Shown here piece by piece: positions 7,952 through 17,181 of a stretch of 64,000 bases of DNA. The first letter of the stretch is position 1; each line of letters begins with the position of its first letter. The DNA is from Amycolatopsis nalaikhensis (GTDB taxonomy: Bacteria > Actinomycetota > Actinomycetes > Mycobacteriales > Pseudonocardiaceae). The stretch covers positions 6,765,501 through 6,829,500 of the forward strand of contig NZ_CP127173.1 in NCBI RefSeq assembly GCF_030264295.1, read 5' to 3'. Below the pieces are notes generated by a model. That model was given only the letters and a program-made list of their open reading frames with translations, did no database searches and was not told the DNA's origin. Position numbers and translations under genes: made by a program.

Positions 7952-9061
7952 CTAGAAGACGTAGGTCTCGATGATCGTGCCGTTGTTGTTGAACGCGTTG
8001 ACCGGACGGCCACCCTGCTTCGCGGCGACGAGCTCGGTGAGCATCGCCTTGCCGACGACCTCGTCGTTGGCGGCGAGGTGCAGCCACCCGAGGTCCTTGA
8101 GGTAGGCCCAGGTGTTGCGGTCCTGGTCGTTGCTCCACAGGCCCAGCACCGACGTCGAGCCGGTCCACGAGCGGAGGTTCACCGCGCCGACCTGCTCGAC
8201 CTGCCACGTCTCGATGCCGCACTCGCCGTAGGCGATCCGGAAGAAACCGGCGTCGCCCCACGTGGTGTTCCAGCTGTTCTTGGCGATCCAGCAGCCCTGG
8301 CTGTCGTCGTAGCCCACCAGCGTCACGCAGTGGCCGCCGGCCAGCTCGCCCGTGACGTGGCGGTACACGCCGGTCTTGTAGGCGAAGAAGTCCTGGTACA
8401 CCAGGAAACACGCGACGAGCGCGCCGCGGGCGGCGAGCTGTTCCTTCATCGCCGCGGGGTTGCCGGTCAGCGCGGTGTACGACGGCGCCGTCGCGAGCCG
8501 GTTGGGCCAGTCGGCGTTCAGCTTCGCGCCGGAGCGGTTGCGGGCGCTGTAGGGGAAGTAGTCCTCGTAGGTGACGCCGACGTCGTGGCAGAACTTCAGG
8601 GCGCGCTCGGGCATCCAGCCCGTGTCGCAGGTGGCGCCGTCGTTGGCGCCGTGCGTGTAGAACAGGTGCGCTTCGGAGAGGTCGAGCTTCAGGCCCGGCT
8701 GCCCGCGCGTGAACGCGGCGACGGTCTCCATCGCGCCCACCGTGCCGAACGCGACGCACGAGCCGCAGTCACCCTGGTCCTTCACGGGCGTGACGTAGTT
8801 GCCGCCGCCGGCGTTGCGGCTGTCGAACTGCGCGGGCGCACTGGCGGTTTCCCGGATGGCGGTGAGGGACTTCGCCTGCGTCTCGAGTGCGCGCCGTTCG
8901 CTTTCCGGCGGCAGGGGCACGCCCAAGCGGTGGCGGCGCTGGTCCTCTTCGAGGATGGTCATCGAGTTCTCGCCCATGACCCAGGGGTGGCCCTGGGCGG
9001 CGAGTTCCGTGCGGACCCGGTCGAGTTCGACCGGTGGTGCGGGGGTACCGGGATCGGCCAT
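7952..9061 (-). CDS. papain-like cysteine protease (C1) with novel C-terminal domain
   Basis: 369 residues. The catalytic residues are clear: Gln96 and Cys102 in VKDQGDCGSCVAF, His244 in GGHCVTLVGY and Asn262 in AKNSWNTTWG. The normal Trp after the catalytic Cys is Val103. Residues 1-75 hold a short charged segment that could be a propeptide, but there is no signal peptide, which is unusual because C1 enzymes are normally exported. Residues 304-369 form a separate domain shared with the next gene. The downstream chagasin-like gene should keep it in check, possibly inside the cell. Confidence 0.9.
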   Translation of the reverse strand: MADPGTPAPPVELDRVRTELAAQGHPWVMGENSMTILEEDQRRHRLGVPLPPESERRALETQAKSLTAIRETASAPAQFDSRNAGGGNYVTPVKDQGDCGSCVAFGTVGAMETVAAFTRGQPGLKLDLSEAHLFYTHGANDGATCDTGWMPERALKFCHDVGVTYEDYFPYSARNRSGAKLNADWPNRLATAPSYTALTGNPAAMKEQLAARGALVACFLVYQDFFAYKTGVYRHVTGELAGGHCVTLVGYDDSQGCWIAKNSWNTTWGDAGFFRIAYGECGIETWQVEQVGAVNLRSWTGSTSVLGLWSNDQDRNTWAYLKDLGWLHLAANDEVVGKAMLTELVAAKQGGRPVNAFNNNGTIIETYVF

Positions 9062-9186
9062 GACGACTCCCCAATCTTCGACGCCTCACGCGGCGGTGGC
9101 CGTGCCCGACCGTTGTACTCCCGGGCCGGGGGCGGTCACCAGAGTCGTCATCCCTTTGCCGAGGGAGCAGTTTTGTGGCGCCGGAG

Positions 9187-9444
9187 TCAGGAAATCTCGA
9201 CAGTGGACCGCGGCTCGGGAACGGTTTCCCGGACCAGTTCTTCGGCGAAGATCGCGTCGACCTTCCGCGCGGCGGTCCGCAATTTCCCGGCGACCGGCAC
9301 GAGCACGGCGGCGGCCACCGCGAACGGCCACGCGACACCGGCGAAGGCGAGGGCGAGCGGGGTGAGCAGGAAGAGCGTCCAGGCGACGGCGCGCGCTCGC
9401 CGCTTTTCGGAAACCGGCCGCGCGAGGGCAGCGTGGACGCTCAT
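9187..9444 (-). CDS. small two-helix membrane protein
   Basis: 85 residues with a charged N-terminus (SEKRRARA), two close hydrophobic helices around residues 20-53 and a charged helical tail ending VRETVPEPRS. ACGGAGGTAC lies just upstream of the ATG. No family is recognised. It may belong with the protease operon downstream (125-base gap), but that is uncertain. Confidence 0.6.
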   Translation of the reverse strand: MSVHAALARPVSEKRRARAVAWTLFLLTPLALAFAGVAWPFAVAAAVLVPVAGKLRTAARKVDAIFAEELVRETVPEPRSTVEIS

Positions 9445-9618
9445 CAGTACCTCCGTGAAGTTTTCGGGGGGATTCCCGGCACGTGCGTGATGTCGGTTCC
9501 GGGTGCCTTCCGGTTACCGGTCGTTATTGCTTCGAGGCCGTATCCGGGAAATCGAATGTGCGCTATTACCCGGCGTTTTCCGGCACCAGGGCCATTGGAC
9601 CCGGGTGGGTCCCCCGGC

Positions 9619-10977
9619 TCACGAGTCGTGGCCGGGACCTTTGCCCTTCCCGCCGCTCTTGCCGCGGTTCTCCGGCTTGCCCGCGTCGGGTTTCGCCGGC
9701 GTGCCGGAGGAGGGTGCACGGGTCACGGCCGCGGGTTCCAGGGATGCGGACGCGGTCACCGGCGGCTGCGGCGTCTCGGTGGCGGGTCCGGCGATCGGGG
9801 CCGAGGAGGACGGGGTGGTCCCGGTCGGGGCGGGGACGGAAGCGGGTGACTGGGCGGGGGTGCCGGTTTCCTGCCCGGCCAGCATGAAGACGGCGAGGAG
9901 GGCGACGCACACGGCGGCCAGCCCGGTGACGGCCATCAACCGCCGCCGTCGCTGGGGAGCGGGGGAGAGGGTGGTGGCCGCCCCGGATTCGAGCCGCTGC
10001 GCACGGCGGCTCGCCTTGAGGTGCTCGTGCTCCGGCGTGCTCCCCGACGCCCCGCCGCGCGAGGCGAGCTGTCGGCGTCTCAGCCACCGCCCGCCGTCGG
10101 CGACCGCCGCCCTCAGCGTCGGCGGCGGGGCGTGGAGCAGCTTCCGCACCTCTTCCGCCCGTGGCCGATCGGCCGGGTCGCGCTGCGTCATCCGGCGCAA
10201 CGTGTGCGCCAGCGACGGCGGTAACTCGTCCGGGATCCGCGGCGGCCGCGTCAGGCGGGCCATCGCCGCCTCCACCATCGTGCCCGCGTACTCCCGGCGG
10301 CCCGTCACGCACTCCAGCAGGATCAACCCGAGCGCGTACACGTCCGCCGGCGGTCCCGCCGGCTCGCCGCTCACCTGCTCCGGTGCTAGGTACGCCGCCG
10401 TGCCCGGAACCACGCCCGTGCCGGTGATGTGCGTCGTGTCGAGCGCGTGGGCGATGCCGAAGTCGCCGATCAGGGGACCGTCCGCGGAGAGGAACACGTT
10501 CGCCGGCTTGAGGTCGCGGTGGACGACCCGGCGCGCGTGCACGTGGGCCAGCGCCGAGGCGAGCCCGTCCGCGAGGGCCGTCACCTCTTCCGCCGGCATC
10601 GGGCCGCACAGCAGGCGCTCCGCGAGGTTCTCACCCTCGACCAGCTGCATCACCAGGTACGTCCGGCCGTGCTCGGTGCCGCTGTCGAGCAGCGCCACCA
10701 CCCCGGGGTGGGCGATGCTGCCCTGGATGCTCATCTCGCGCAGCCGCCGTCGCTGGTCGAGCGCCACGGCGTCCCGGTCGTAGATCTTGACCGCGACTTC
10801 GCGCGCGAGCTGCACGTCGTAGGCGCGGTAGACGCGGGCCGTGCCGCCGCTGCCGATCAGCCTGCCGACCTCGTAGCGCCCGGCCAGGAGCCCGGGCGGC
10901 CGCTCCTCGTGCGGGGCCCGCCCCGGCGTGAGCGGGAAATCACCGAGTGAGAAGCGAGGACACGTGTCGTCGCTCAT
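9619..10977 (-). CDS. transmembrane Ser/Thr protein kinase
   Basis: 452 residues. The kinase domain occupies about 35-285: Gly-rich loop GSGGTARVY (42-50), catalytic Lys64 in VAVK, HRDLKPAN (153-160), DFG (172-174) and APE (198-200). A basic juxtamembrane stretch is followed by one helix at 347-368 and an extracellular Pro/Thr/Ser-rich tail ending in a Lys/Gly-rich sequence. There is no PASTA or other sensor domain, so the outside ligand is unclear. The ATG at 10977 was preferred to an upstream in-frame start at 11013 because the extra residues are poorly ordered. Confidence 0.9.
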   Translation of the reverse strand: MSDDTCPRFSLGDFPLTPGRAPHEERPPGLLAGRYEVGRLIGSGGTARVYRAYDVQLAREVAVKIYDRDAVALDQRRRLREMSIQGSIAHPGVVALLDSGTEHGRTYLVMQLVEGENLAERLLCGPMPAEEVTALADGLASALAHVHARRVVHRDLKPANVFLSADGPLIGDFGIAHALDTTHITGTGVVPGTAAYLAPEQVSGEPAGPPADVYALGLILLECVTGRREYAGTMVEAAMARLTRPPRIPDELPPSLAHTLRRMTQRDPADRPRAEEVRKLLHAPPPTLRAAVADGGRWLRRRQLASRGGASGSTPEHEHLKASRRAQRLESGAATTLSPAPQRRRRLMAVTGLAAVCVALLAVFMLAGQETGTPAQSPASVPAPTGTTPSSSAPIAGPATETPQPPVTASASLEPAAVTRAPSSGTPAKPDAGKPENRGKSGGKGKGPGHDS

Positions 10978-11143
10978 CGGCGTTACCCCGTTCCGGCGGG
11001 CTTCGTCGGCCACAGCCGCAATCTACCCCGATCCCGTGAACCGCAAACGTCGAAGATCACCGAGGTCGGAACGCAAATCGCGGCGAGGCCCGAAACGGGG
11101 GACAATCGGGGGCGAGAGGCACAGCCGACCCAGGAAGGCTCCG

Positions 11144-11686
11144 ATGTCCGACTACTACGGGAACCAGCCCCAGGACGTCCGCCCGGGGATCGACGCACGC
11201 CGGCTCTGGGCGGGCGGCGTGGCGACGGCGGTGGTCGCGGCCCTGCTCGCGGTGGTCGGGCTGCTGATCGCGCGCGGCATCTTCGAGGTCGAAGTGCTCG
11301 CCCCAAAAGGCGAAGGCGTCTGGGGCAACGCGAGCACCACGACGTACGCGCTGGTCGCCGCCGCGGTGGCCCTGCTCGCCACCGGGCTGATGCACCTGCT
11401 CAGCGTCGCCACGCCCGCTCCTTCGCAGTTCTTCGGCTGGATCATGGTGCTGGTGACGCTGATCGCGGTGGTGCTGCCGCTGACGCTCACGGTCACCCCG
11501 AGCGCGAAGATCGCCACGGCCGCGATCAACCTCGTCATCGGGCTCGTCATCGCCGCGGTCGTGAACAGCATGGCGGCCAGCGCCCGGACGCTGCACCGGC
11601 GCCGCACGCAGCAGAACACGGCACCGCCGCCGACCCGGCAGCAGTGGACCGGGCAGGAACCCCCGACCCGCTACTACGACCGGTGA
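11144..11686 (+). CDS. four-helix membrane protein, DUF6069-like
   Basis: 180 residues with four hydrophobic helices (around 22-45, 65-87, 98-120 and 125-147) and a Gln/Pro-rich cytoplasmic tail. The LLIARGIFEVEVLAPKG and YALVAAAVALLATGLMHLL patterns match the family I know as DUF6069 from actinomycetes. No function is known. AGGAAG precedes the ATG. The F420-type gene starts two bases after its stop. Confidence 0.7.
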   Translation: MSDYYGNQPQDVRPGIDARRLWAGGVATAVVAALLAVVGLLIARGIFEVEVLAPKGEGVWGNASTTTYALVAAAVALLATGLMHLLSVATPAPSQFFGWIMVLVTLIAVVLPLTLTVTPSAKIATAAINLVIGLVIAAVVNSMAASARTLHRRRTQQNTAPPPTRQQWTGQEPPTRYYDR

Positions 11687-11688
11687 CC

Positions 11689-12105
11689 ATGGACGTCCGG
11701 GAGACGAACCGCCGCGTGATCGAGCAGTTCCGCGCGGGCGGCGAGGTCGACGGCATGCACCGCGAGCGCTTGGTGCTGCTCACGACCACGGGCCGCCACA
11801 CGGGCGAGCCGAGAACGGTCCCGATGATGGTCCACCGCGACGGCGACCGGCTCCTGGTGGTGGCCTCGAACGTCGGCGCGCCCCGGCACCCGGACTGGTA
11901 CCTCAACCTCACGGACGACCCACGCGTCACGGTGGAGGTCGACGACCGCAAGTTCGAGGCGGAGGCGTTGCCTTTGCTGGGAGCGGACTACGTGCGGGCT
12001 TGGACGGAGCTCGAGCGGCACTATCCGTTCCTGGCCGACCACCGGGCGAAGGCCAAGCAGGCCAAGCGGGTGATCCCGATCGTGGAACTGTCCGAAGAGA
12101 GCTGA
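11689..12105 (+). CDS. deazaflavin (F420)-dependent nitroreductase family protein
   Basis: 138 residues of the DDN split-barrel family. Diagnostic stretches are LVLLTTTGRHTGEPRTVPMM and NVGAPRHPDWYLNL, followed by a PxVTVEV strand. These enzymes use reduced F420 to reduce or protect against quinones and nitro compounds in actinobacteria. The ATG follows the preceding stop by two bases, so the gene is probably translated from the same message. Confidence 0.88.
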   Translation: MDVRETNRRVIEQFRAGGEVDGMHRERLVLLTTTGRHTGEPRTVPMMVHRDGDRLLVVASNVGAPRHPDWYLNLTDDPRVTVEVDDRKFEAEALPLLGADYVRAWTELERHYPFLADHRAKAKQAKRVIPIVELSEES

Positions 12106-12329
12106 ACGGTCTCCGCTGACGTCACCGTCGAGGTCTCGGCGTGGCACTGTGGTCCACCGCTTCGACTTCCTGTGCAGGATCTGGCTGTACGCCTGGCTTC
12201 GCCGTTGCGCGACCGCGGCGATCGTCGCAGCCATGCTGACCGCTGATCCGATGCGAGGAGCGATCGCCAGGCGCCGGTGGGATTCGTTCGTCTCCGCGCG
12301 GCCGCCGCGGAGAAGTAGTCACCACCGGG

Positions 12330-13133
12330 CTACTTGCTCGCCACCCGGCGATACCGCGCCGTGGCCAGCGGGGCGAAGATCGCGATGATCGCCACGCAGC
12401 ACAGGATCGCGTACAGCGCCGCGTGTTCCGCCGGCCAGCCCGTCGGTGGTGCCCCGAACCGGTTGCCGAACAGGTCCCTCGTCGCGTTGATCACCGCCGT
12501 GAACGGGTTCCAGTCCGCGATCGCCTTCAAGAATCCCGGCAACGTCTGCGTCGGGACGAACGCCGAGGAGATGAAGCTCAGCGGGAACATCCAGATCAGC
12601 CCCGCGCTCTGCGCGACCTCGACACTGCGCGCCGCGAGCCCGATCAGCGCGCCCACCCACGACAGCGCCCACGCGAACATCAGCATCACCAGGTAGCCGA
12701 GCAGCGCGTCCCAGAAGCTGCCGCGGATCCGCCAGCCGACGATCAGCCCGCACACCGACATCACGACCAGCGCCACCACGCTGACGACCAGGTCCGACGT
12801 CGTGCGGCCGAGCACCACCGCGATGCGGGACATCGGCAGCGACCGGAATCGGTCGATGATGCCCTTCTGCAGGTCGTTGGCGAAGCCGATCACCGTGAAC
12901 GCCGAGTTGAACGCCACCGTCTGGGCGAAGATCCCCGCGATCAGGAACTCGCGGTAGGCCGCGCCGCCCGCCTCGCCGCCGATCGCGTTGCCGAAGACGT
13001 AGGCGAACAGCAGCACGAACATGATCGGCTGCAGCGTCGCCGCCATCAGCCAGTCCGGGTTGCGGCGGACGTTCATCAGGTTGCGCCACGTGACGACGCC
13101 GCCGTCGGAGATACCTTTCGCGAGCGCGTTCAC
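12330..13133 (-). CDS. ABC-2 type transporter permease (DrrB-like)
   Basis: 267 residues with six predicted membrane helices and the ABC-2 signature region around ADWNPFTAVINATRDLF near the C-terminus. The GTG start overlaps the stop of the ATPase gene by four bases, as in daunorubicin-type drrAB pairs. It forms the membrane channel of a drug, lipid or self-resistance exporter with the adjacent ATPase. The 224 bases downstream to the F420 gene hold no gene that I can support. Confidence 0.87.
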   Translation of the reverse strand: MNALAKGISDGGVVTWRNLMNVRRNPDWLMAATLQPIMFVLLFAYVFGNAIGGEAGGAAYREFLIAGIFAQTVAFNSAFTVIGFANDLQKGIIDRFRSLPMSRIAVVLGRTTSDLVVSVVALVVMSVCGLIVGWRIRGSFWDALLGYLVMLMFAWALSWVGALIGLAARSVEVAQSAGLIWMFPLSFISSAFVPTQTLPGFLKAIADWNPFTAVINATRDLFGNRFGAPPTGWPAEHAALYAILCCVAIIAIFAPLATARYRRVASK

Positions 13134-14107
13134 TTCGCGGCCTCCTCGACGGAATCGGCGCCGTGGCCGGTCAGGGACAGGAACACGTCGTCCAGCGTCG
13201 GCCGGTGCAGGGCGACGTCCTGGACCGCGATGCCCTGGGAGTCGAGCTGCCGCAACGCCTCGATCAGCGCCTTGGGCCCGGTGTCGACCAGGATCTCCGC
13301 CCGCCGCGTGTGCTCGTCGCCCGTGGGCTCGCCCGAGCCGACCGCGCGCAGCACGTCCAGCGTGCCCGGCAGGTCCGCGGCCGAGGCGACGACCAGCTCG
13401 AGCCGCTCGCCGCCGATCTGGGCCTTGAGCTCGTCGGCCGTGCCGCGGGCGATCACCCGGCCGTGGTCGATCACCACGATCGTGTCGGCGAGCTGGTCGG
13501 CCTCTTCGAGGTACTGGGTGGTCAGCAGCACGGTGGTGCCGTCGGCGACCAGCTCCTTGATGACGCCCCAGGTGTCGAGGCGCCCGCCGGGGTCGAGGCC
13601 GGTAGTGGGCTCGTCGAGCACCACGACCGTCGGCTCGGCGACCAGCGCCCCCGCCAGGTCGAGCCGGCGCCGCATGCCGCCCGAATAGCCCTTCGCCGGC
13701 CGGTCGGCGGCGTCTTCGAGGCGGAACCGCGCCAGCAGCTCACGCGCGCGCGAGCGGGCCGCGGCCTTCCGCCTGCCGTAGAGCCGCCCGACCATGTACA
13801 GGTTCTCGAAGCCGGTCAGGTTCTCGTCGACGGCCGCGTACTGGCCGGACAGCCCGATCCGCTGCCGCACCTCGTCCGGCTCGGCCAGCACGTCGTACCC
13901 GGCCACGTGCGCCGACCCGGAGTCCGGGCGCAGCAGGGTGGTCAGGATGCGCACGGTGGTGGTCTTCCCGGCGCCGTTCGGCCCGAGCAGGCCGAGCACC
14001 CGCCCGGCCGGGATGTCCAGGTCGACCCCGTCCAGCGCGCGGGTCGATCCGTAGGTCTTCACGAGCCCGCGTACCCGGACGGCGATGTCCGGCTTCGGCT
14101 GTGGCAT
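13130..14107 (-). CDS. ABC transporter ATP-binding protein (DrrA-like)
   Basis: 325 residues. Walker A is GPNGAGKTTT, the signature is KGYSGGMRRRLD, Walker B is VVVLDEPTTGLDP, and the switch His is replaced by Gln in LLTTQYLEEAD, the hallmark of the DrrA subfamily. The 80-residue C-terminal extension ending PTLDDVFLSLTGHG is also DrrA-like. It powers export with the translationally coupled permease. The substrate is not evident because no biosynthetic genes adjoin. Confidence 0.9.
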   Translation of the reverse strand: MPQPKPDIAVRVRGLVKTYGSTRALDGVDLDIPAGRVLGLLGPNGAGKTTTVRILTTLLRPDSGSAHVAGYDVLAEPDEVRQRIGLSGQYAAVDENLTGFENLYMVGRLYGRRKAAARSRARELLARFRLEDAADRPAKGYSGGMRRRLDLAGALVAEPTVVVLDEPTTGLDPGGRLDTWGVIKELVADGTTVLLTTQYLEEADQLADTIVVIDHGRVIARGTADELKAQIGGERLELVVASAADLPGTLDVLRAVGSGEPTGDEHTRRAEILVDTGPKALIEALRQLDSQGIAVQDVALHRPTLDDVFLSLTGHGADSVEEAAK

Positions 14108-14186
14108 GGCGGCTCCCCCTCACGACGACACCGCCAAGCTAGGCCACCTCGTCCGATTTGTCCTCCGGGTTTCTCCCTGAGCCGGG

Positions 14187-14696
14187 TCAGTTCGCCGAGA
14201 GCGTGACCGCGAACTCCGGCGGCGTCCGCAGGCTCTGGAAGACGACGCAGTAGCGCTCGGTCAGCTTCTTGAGCGTGGCGAGCTCGTCTTCGGACGCGTC
14301 GGTGTCCAACGCGAACGAAAGCCGGATCGCGCGGAAGCCCACCGGCGCGTCCTTCGCGACGGCGAGGGTGCCGCGGAAGTCGAGGTCACCTTCGGCGCGC
14401 ACGCGCCCGCCGCGCACTTCGAGACCCAGCGACGTCGCCACGGCCCGCAGCGTCACCCCGGCGCACGCCACGAGCGCTTCGAGCAGCATGTCACCCGAAC
14501 AGGCGAGGGTGCCGTCCCCGCCGGTGGCCGGGTGCAGCCCGGCCTCGACCACCGCGCGGCCGGTCTCGACCTTGCAGGAGATCCCGAGGCCGTCGAGCTC
14601 GGCGTCGGCGTGCAGCGTGATTAGCGCGCTTTCGGGCCGCTCCCGGTACTGGTCCTTCAACGGGGCCTGGGTCGCGCGCAGCTGTTCGGTGTCCAT
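14187..14696 (-). CDS. OsmC family peroxide-reductase-like protein
   Basis: 169 residues of the OsmC/Ohr fold. The two redox cysteines are C78 in LLEALVACAGVTL and the one in ERYCVVF near residue 148; an additional C66 precedes the central helix. OsmC proteins reduce organic hydroperoxides. A strong terminator separates it from the protease gene upstream, so it should have its own promoter. Confidence 0.85.
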   Translation of the reverse strand: MDTEQLRATQAPLKDQYRERPESALITLHADAELDGLGISCKVETGRAVVEAGLHPATGGDGTLACSGDMLLEALVACAGVTLRAVATSLGLEVRGGRVRAEGDLDFRGTLAVAKDAPVGFRAIRLSFALDTDASEDELATLKKLTERYCVVFQSLRTPPEFAVTLSAN

Positions 14697-14723
14697 GCGG
14701 CGATTGTGCCCCGGAAAACGCGA

Positions 14724-14757
14724 AAGCGGGGAGGCCGGAAGTCCGGCCTCCCCGCTT
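14724..14757 (-). terminator. rho-independent-type terminator of the M4 protease gene
   Basis: A perfect 16-base stem (14724-14739 with 14742-14757) closes on a two-base loop, 14 bases after the protease stop. On the minus strand it is followed by a weakly T-rich run. It insulates the OsmC gene. Confidence 0.8.
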
Positions 14758-14770
14758 CAGCGGTTCAGCT

Positions 14771-17047
14771 TCAGCTCAGGGTCACGGCCACGTCGTCGAT
14801 GACGAAGGAGGTCTGCAGCGAGCTGTCCTCGGTGCCGGTGAACTTCAGCGCGAGGGTGCCGCCGGCGGCCGACGAGACGTCGATCGTCTTGAGCGCGTAC
14901 CCGGACGCCTTGTTCAGGTTGGAGTAGCTGCCCAGCGTCGTGCTGCCGTTGGTGACGGTCAGCTTGTCGTAGGCGGTGGTGGAGGTGGTCTCCGCCGTGT
15001 CGATGTGCAGGTAGAACGTCAGGCTGGCGTGGCAGCCCGCCGGGATGCTCACCGACTGCGCGATCGACTCGGTGTGCGTGGTGCCGTACCCGTCGAGCCA
15101 CGAGGCGTAGGTGCCGCCGTGCGCGGCCTCACCCTGCGAACCCCACTGGCCGATGGAGCCGGTGGTGCCGGTCCAGCTGGTGCTGCCCGACTCGAAGCCG
15201 CCGTTGGCGACCTTCTGGCCGGAGCAGCCGCCGGTGGTGCCGACGGTCCACGAGAACGACGCCGTGCCGGTCTTGGCGGCCGCGTCCTTCGCCGTCACGG
15301 TGACGTTCGAGGTGCCCGCGGTGGTCGCGGTGCCCGAGATCGTGCCGGTGGAGGAGTTGATCGACAGGCCGGCCGGCAGGCCGGTGGCCGACCAGGTGTA
15401 CGGCGCGGTGCCGCCCGAGGCCGACATCGGCAGGTTCACCGAAGCGCCGGTGACGGTGGACTGGTTGCCCGGGTTCGAAACGGTGACCGTGCCGGTGGCC
15501 GAGCACGTCGGGTCAGCCGTCTGGGCCGGCACGCTGATCGCGTCCCACGCCGCCTTGACCGTGTTGAACTCGGTGCAGCTGCCCGGGAACAGGTTCTTCG
15601 CCGCGGTCAGCGTCCAGGTGCGGTACTTCAGGTACGAGCTGCTGGAGGTCTTGAGCAGCATCGCGTTGTAGAAGATCTTCACCGCGTTCTGGACACCGAT
15701 GCCGGTGATGGTGGTGTTGTTGCACGTGGTGCTGGTCGGCTGCCCGTTGGTCGGGTTGGTGCCTTCGGCCAGCAGGTAGAACCAGTGGTTGCCGGGGCCG
15801 GCGGCCGCGTGCACCTCACCGTTGGGGACGGAGCTGTCGTAGCAGTTCTTGTCGCCCAGCGCGGACGGGTTGTACATGTTGCGGATCGGGCCGGAACCGA
15901 CCAGGTTCACCGACTCGCCGACGAGGAAGTCCGGCGTGTCACCGCCCGAGGGCTCGTTCGCGAACCACTCGGTCGAGGCGCCGAAGACGTCCGCGACGAA
16001 CTCCTGGGTGCCCGCACCCGAAATGCCGCCGGGGGTGTGGTCGTCGATGCCGTGGCCGAGCTCGTGCGCGACGACGTCCAGCGAGCTGATCCACTGGTTG
16101 TTCGTGTTGTGCCCGATCTGGACCTGGCTGCCGTCGTAGTAGGCGTTTTCGTCGTTCAGGCCGACGCGGATCGGCCAGCCGCCGCCGTTGCCGTCGAAGG
16201 CGTTGCGGCCCAGCCACTGCGAAAGCATCTTCTTCTCGGTCTGCGCGGCGAACAGCGCGTCGACGCAGCCGGTCTCGCGGCTGGTCGCGTTGCCGTTGCC
16301 CCACAGGTCGTCCGTGCCGCTGAACGTGGTGTTGTTGGCCGCGTCCTGGCAGCTGACGTTGGTGAGGGACGGGTCCTTCATCGAGTACGTGCTGCCCGAC
16401 TGGGTGGTGTCGAGGTGCACCGGGTTCGGGCGGTTGTACGCGCTGGTGCCGTCGCCGTTCATGACGTGCTCTTGGGTCTTGAGCACCTTGCCGGTGGCGG
16501 CGTCGACGATGACGTCGAGCCGGCTCGGGCCTTCGGCGTCACGGCCGACGACGGTGCTCTTCCACGCCAGGGTCGGCGTCCCGAGGGCGAAGACGACCTG
16601 CTGCGCGGGGCTGACGCTCTCGACGGTGGCCAGCTGTTGCCGTGCCGTCGCCTCGGCCGCGGCCTTGGACACCTTGGCGTTGTTCGTGGCGAGGTTGATC
16701 GTCTGGTCCTGCGCGACGGAGGTGCCGAGCACCTGGCCCGTCGAGTTCGTCGCGACGACGAAGTCGCCGCCCACCACGGGCAGGCCCTTGTAGCTGCGCT
16801 CGTACGGGATGTACTGCAGCCCGTTGGTCGCGGAAATCGCTTGCCGCGCCAGGAAAACGTCGTCCGCGCTGGCGTGCAGGGCGGCGGGCCTGCTGGCGAC
16901 CAGACCGGCGGCCGCGGACACGGCCTGGGCTTGGGCGCTCGGTGCGGCGGCCGGGGTGGTGGGTTGTGCTTGTGCGGTACCGGTGATGCAGAGCGCGCCG
17001 ACGAGCACGCCGGTTGCCGCCAAGACGACAGGACGTCTCAGTTCCAT
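14771..17047 (-). CDS. secreted M4 (thermolysin-like) metalloprotease with Ig-like and C-terminal jelly-roll domains
   Basis: 758 residues. There is a signal peptide (1-27), then an FTP/PepSY-type propeptide to about 200. The zinc motif is HELGH at 328-332, the third ligand Glu349 lies in GTQEFVADVFG, and the proton-donor His is in VHAAAGPGNHWFYLL. After the catalytic domain comes an Ig-like putative domain (around 510-605, with the GLPAGLSIN motif) and a C-terminal beta-sandwich opening with NGGFESG. It should degrade extracellular protein. The 307 bases upstream hold its promoter and the msrA terminator and no gene. Confidence 0.93.
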   Translation of the reverse strand: MELRRPVVLAATGVLVGALCITGTAQAQPTTPAAAPSAQAQAVSAAAGLVASRPAALHASADDVFLARQAISATNGLQYIPYERSYKGLPVVGGDFVVATNSTGQVLGTSVAQDQTINLATNNAKVSKAAAEATARQQLATVESVSPAQQVVFALGTPTLAWKSTVVGRDAEGPSRLDVIVDAATGKVLKTQEHVMNGDGTSAYNRPNPVHLDTTQSGSTYSMKDPSLTNVSCQDAANNTTFSGTDDLWGNGNATSRETGCVDALFAAQTEKKMLSQWLGRNAFDGNGGGWPIRVGLNDENAYYDGSQVQIGHNTNNQWISSLDVVAHELGHGIDDHTPGGISGAGTQEFVADVFGASTEWFANEPSGGDTPDFLVGESVNLVGSGPIRNMYNPSALGDKNCYDSSVPNGEVHAAAGPGNHWFYLLAEGTNPTNGQPTSTTCNNTTITGIGVQNAVKIFYNAMLLKTSSSSYLKYRTWTLTAAKNLFPGSCTEFNTVKAAWDAISVPAQTADPTCSATGTVTVSNPGNQSTVTGASVNLPMSASGGTAPYTWSATGLPAGLSINSSTGTISGTATTAGTSNVTVTAKDAAAKTGTASFSWTVGTTGGCSGQKVANGGFESGSTSWTGTTGSIGQWGSQGEAAHGGTYASWLDGYGTTHTESIAQSVSIPAGCHASLTFYLHIDTAETTSTTAYDKLTVTNGSTTLGSYSNLNKASGYALKTIDVSSAAGGTLALKFTGTEDSSLQTSFVIDDVAVTLS

Positions 17048-17181
17048 CGAGGAATTCCCTCCGGGCAGGGTGAACCAGGCCCGGTACGGAGCCGGGCCGG
17101 GTCAAGGGGGACGAGGGTGGTGCGGTGGAGCGGAAATCAGGATCCGGTGCGGAAGCCTCGTGAACAAGCGACGAACGTACG

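Noticed and set aside
12106..12329. Small ORFs or a tRNA in the gap after the F420-type gene
   Set aside because: No cloverleaf or anticodon arm can be drawn, and the short frames on both strands lack ribosome binding sites and protein-like composition.
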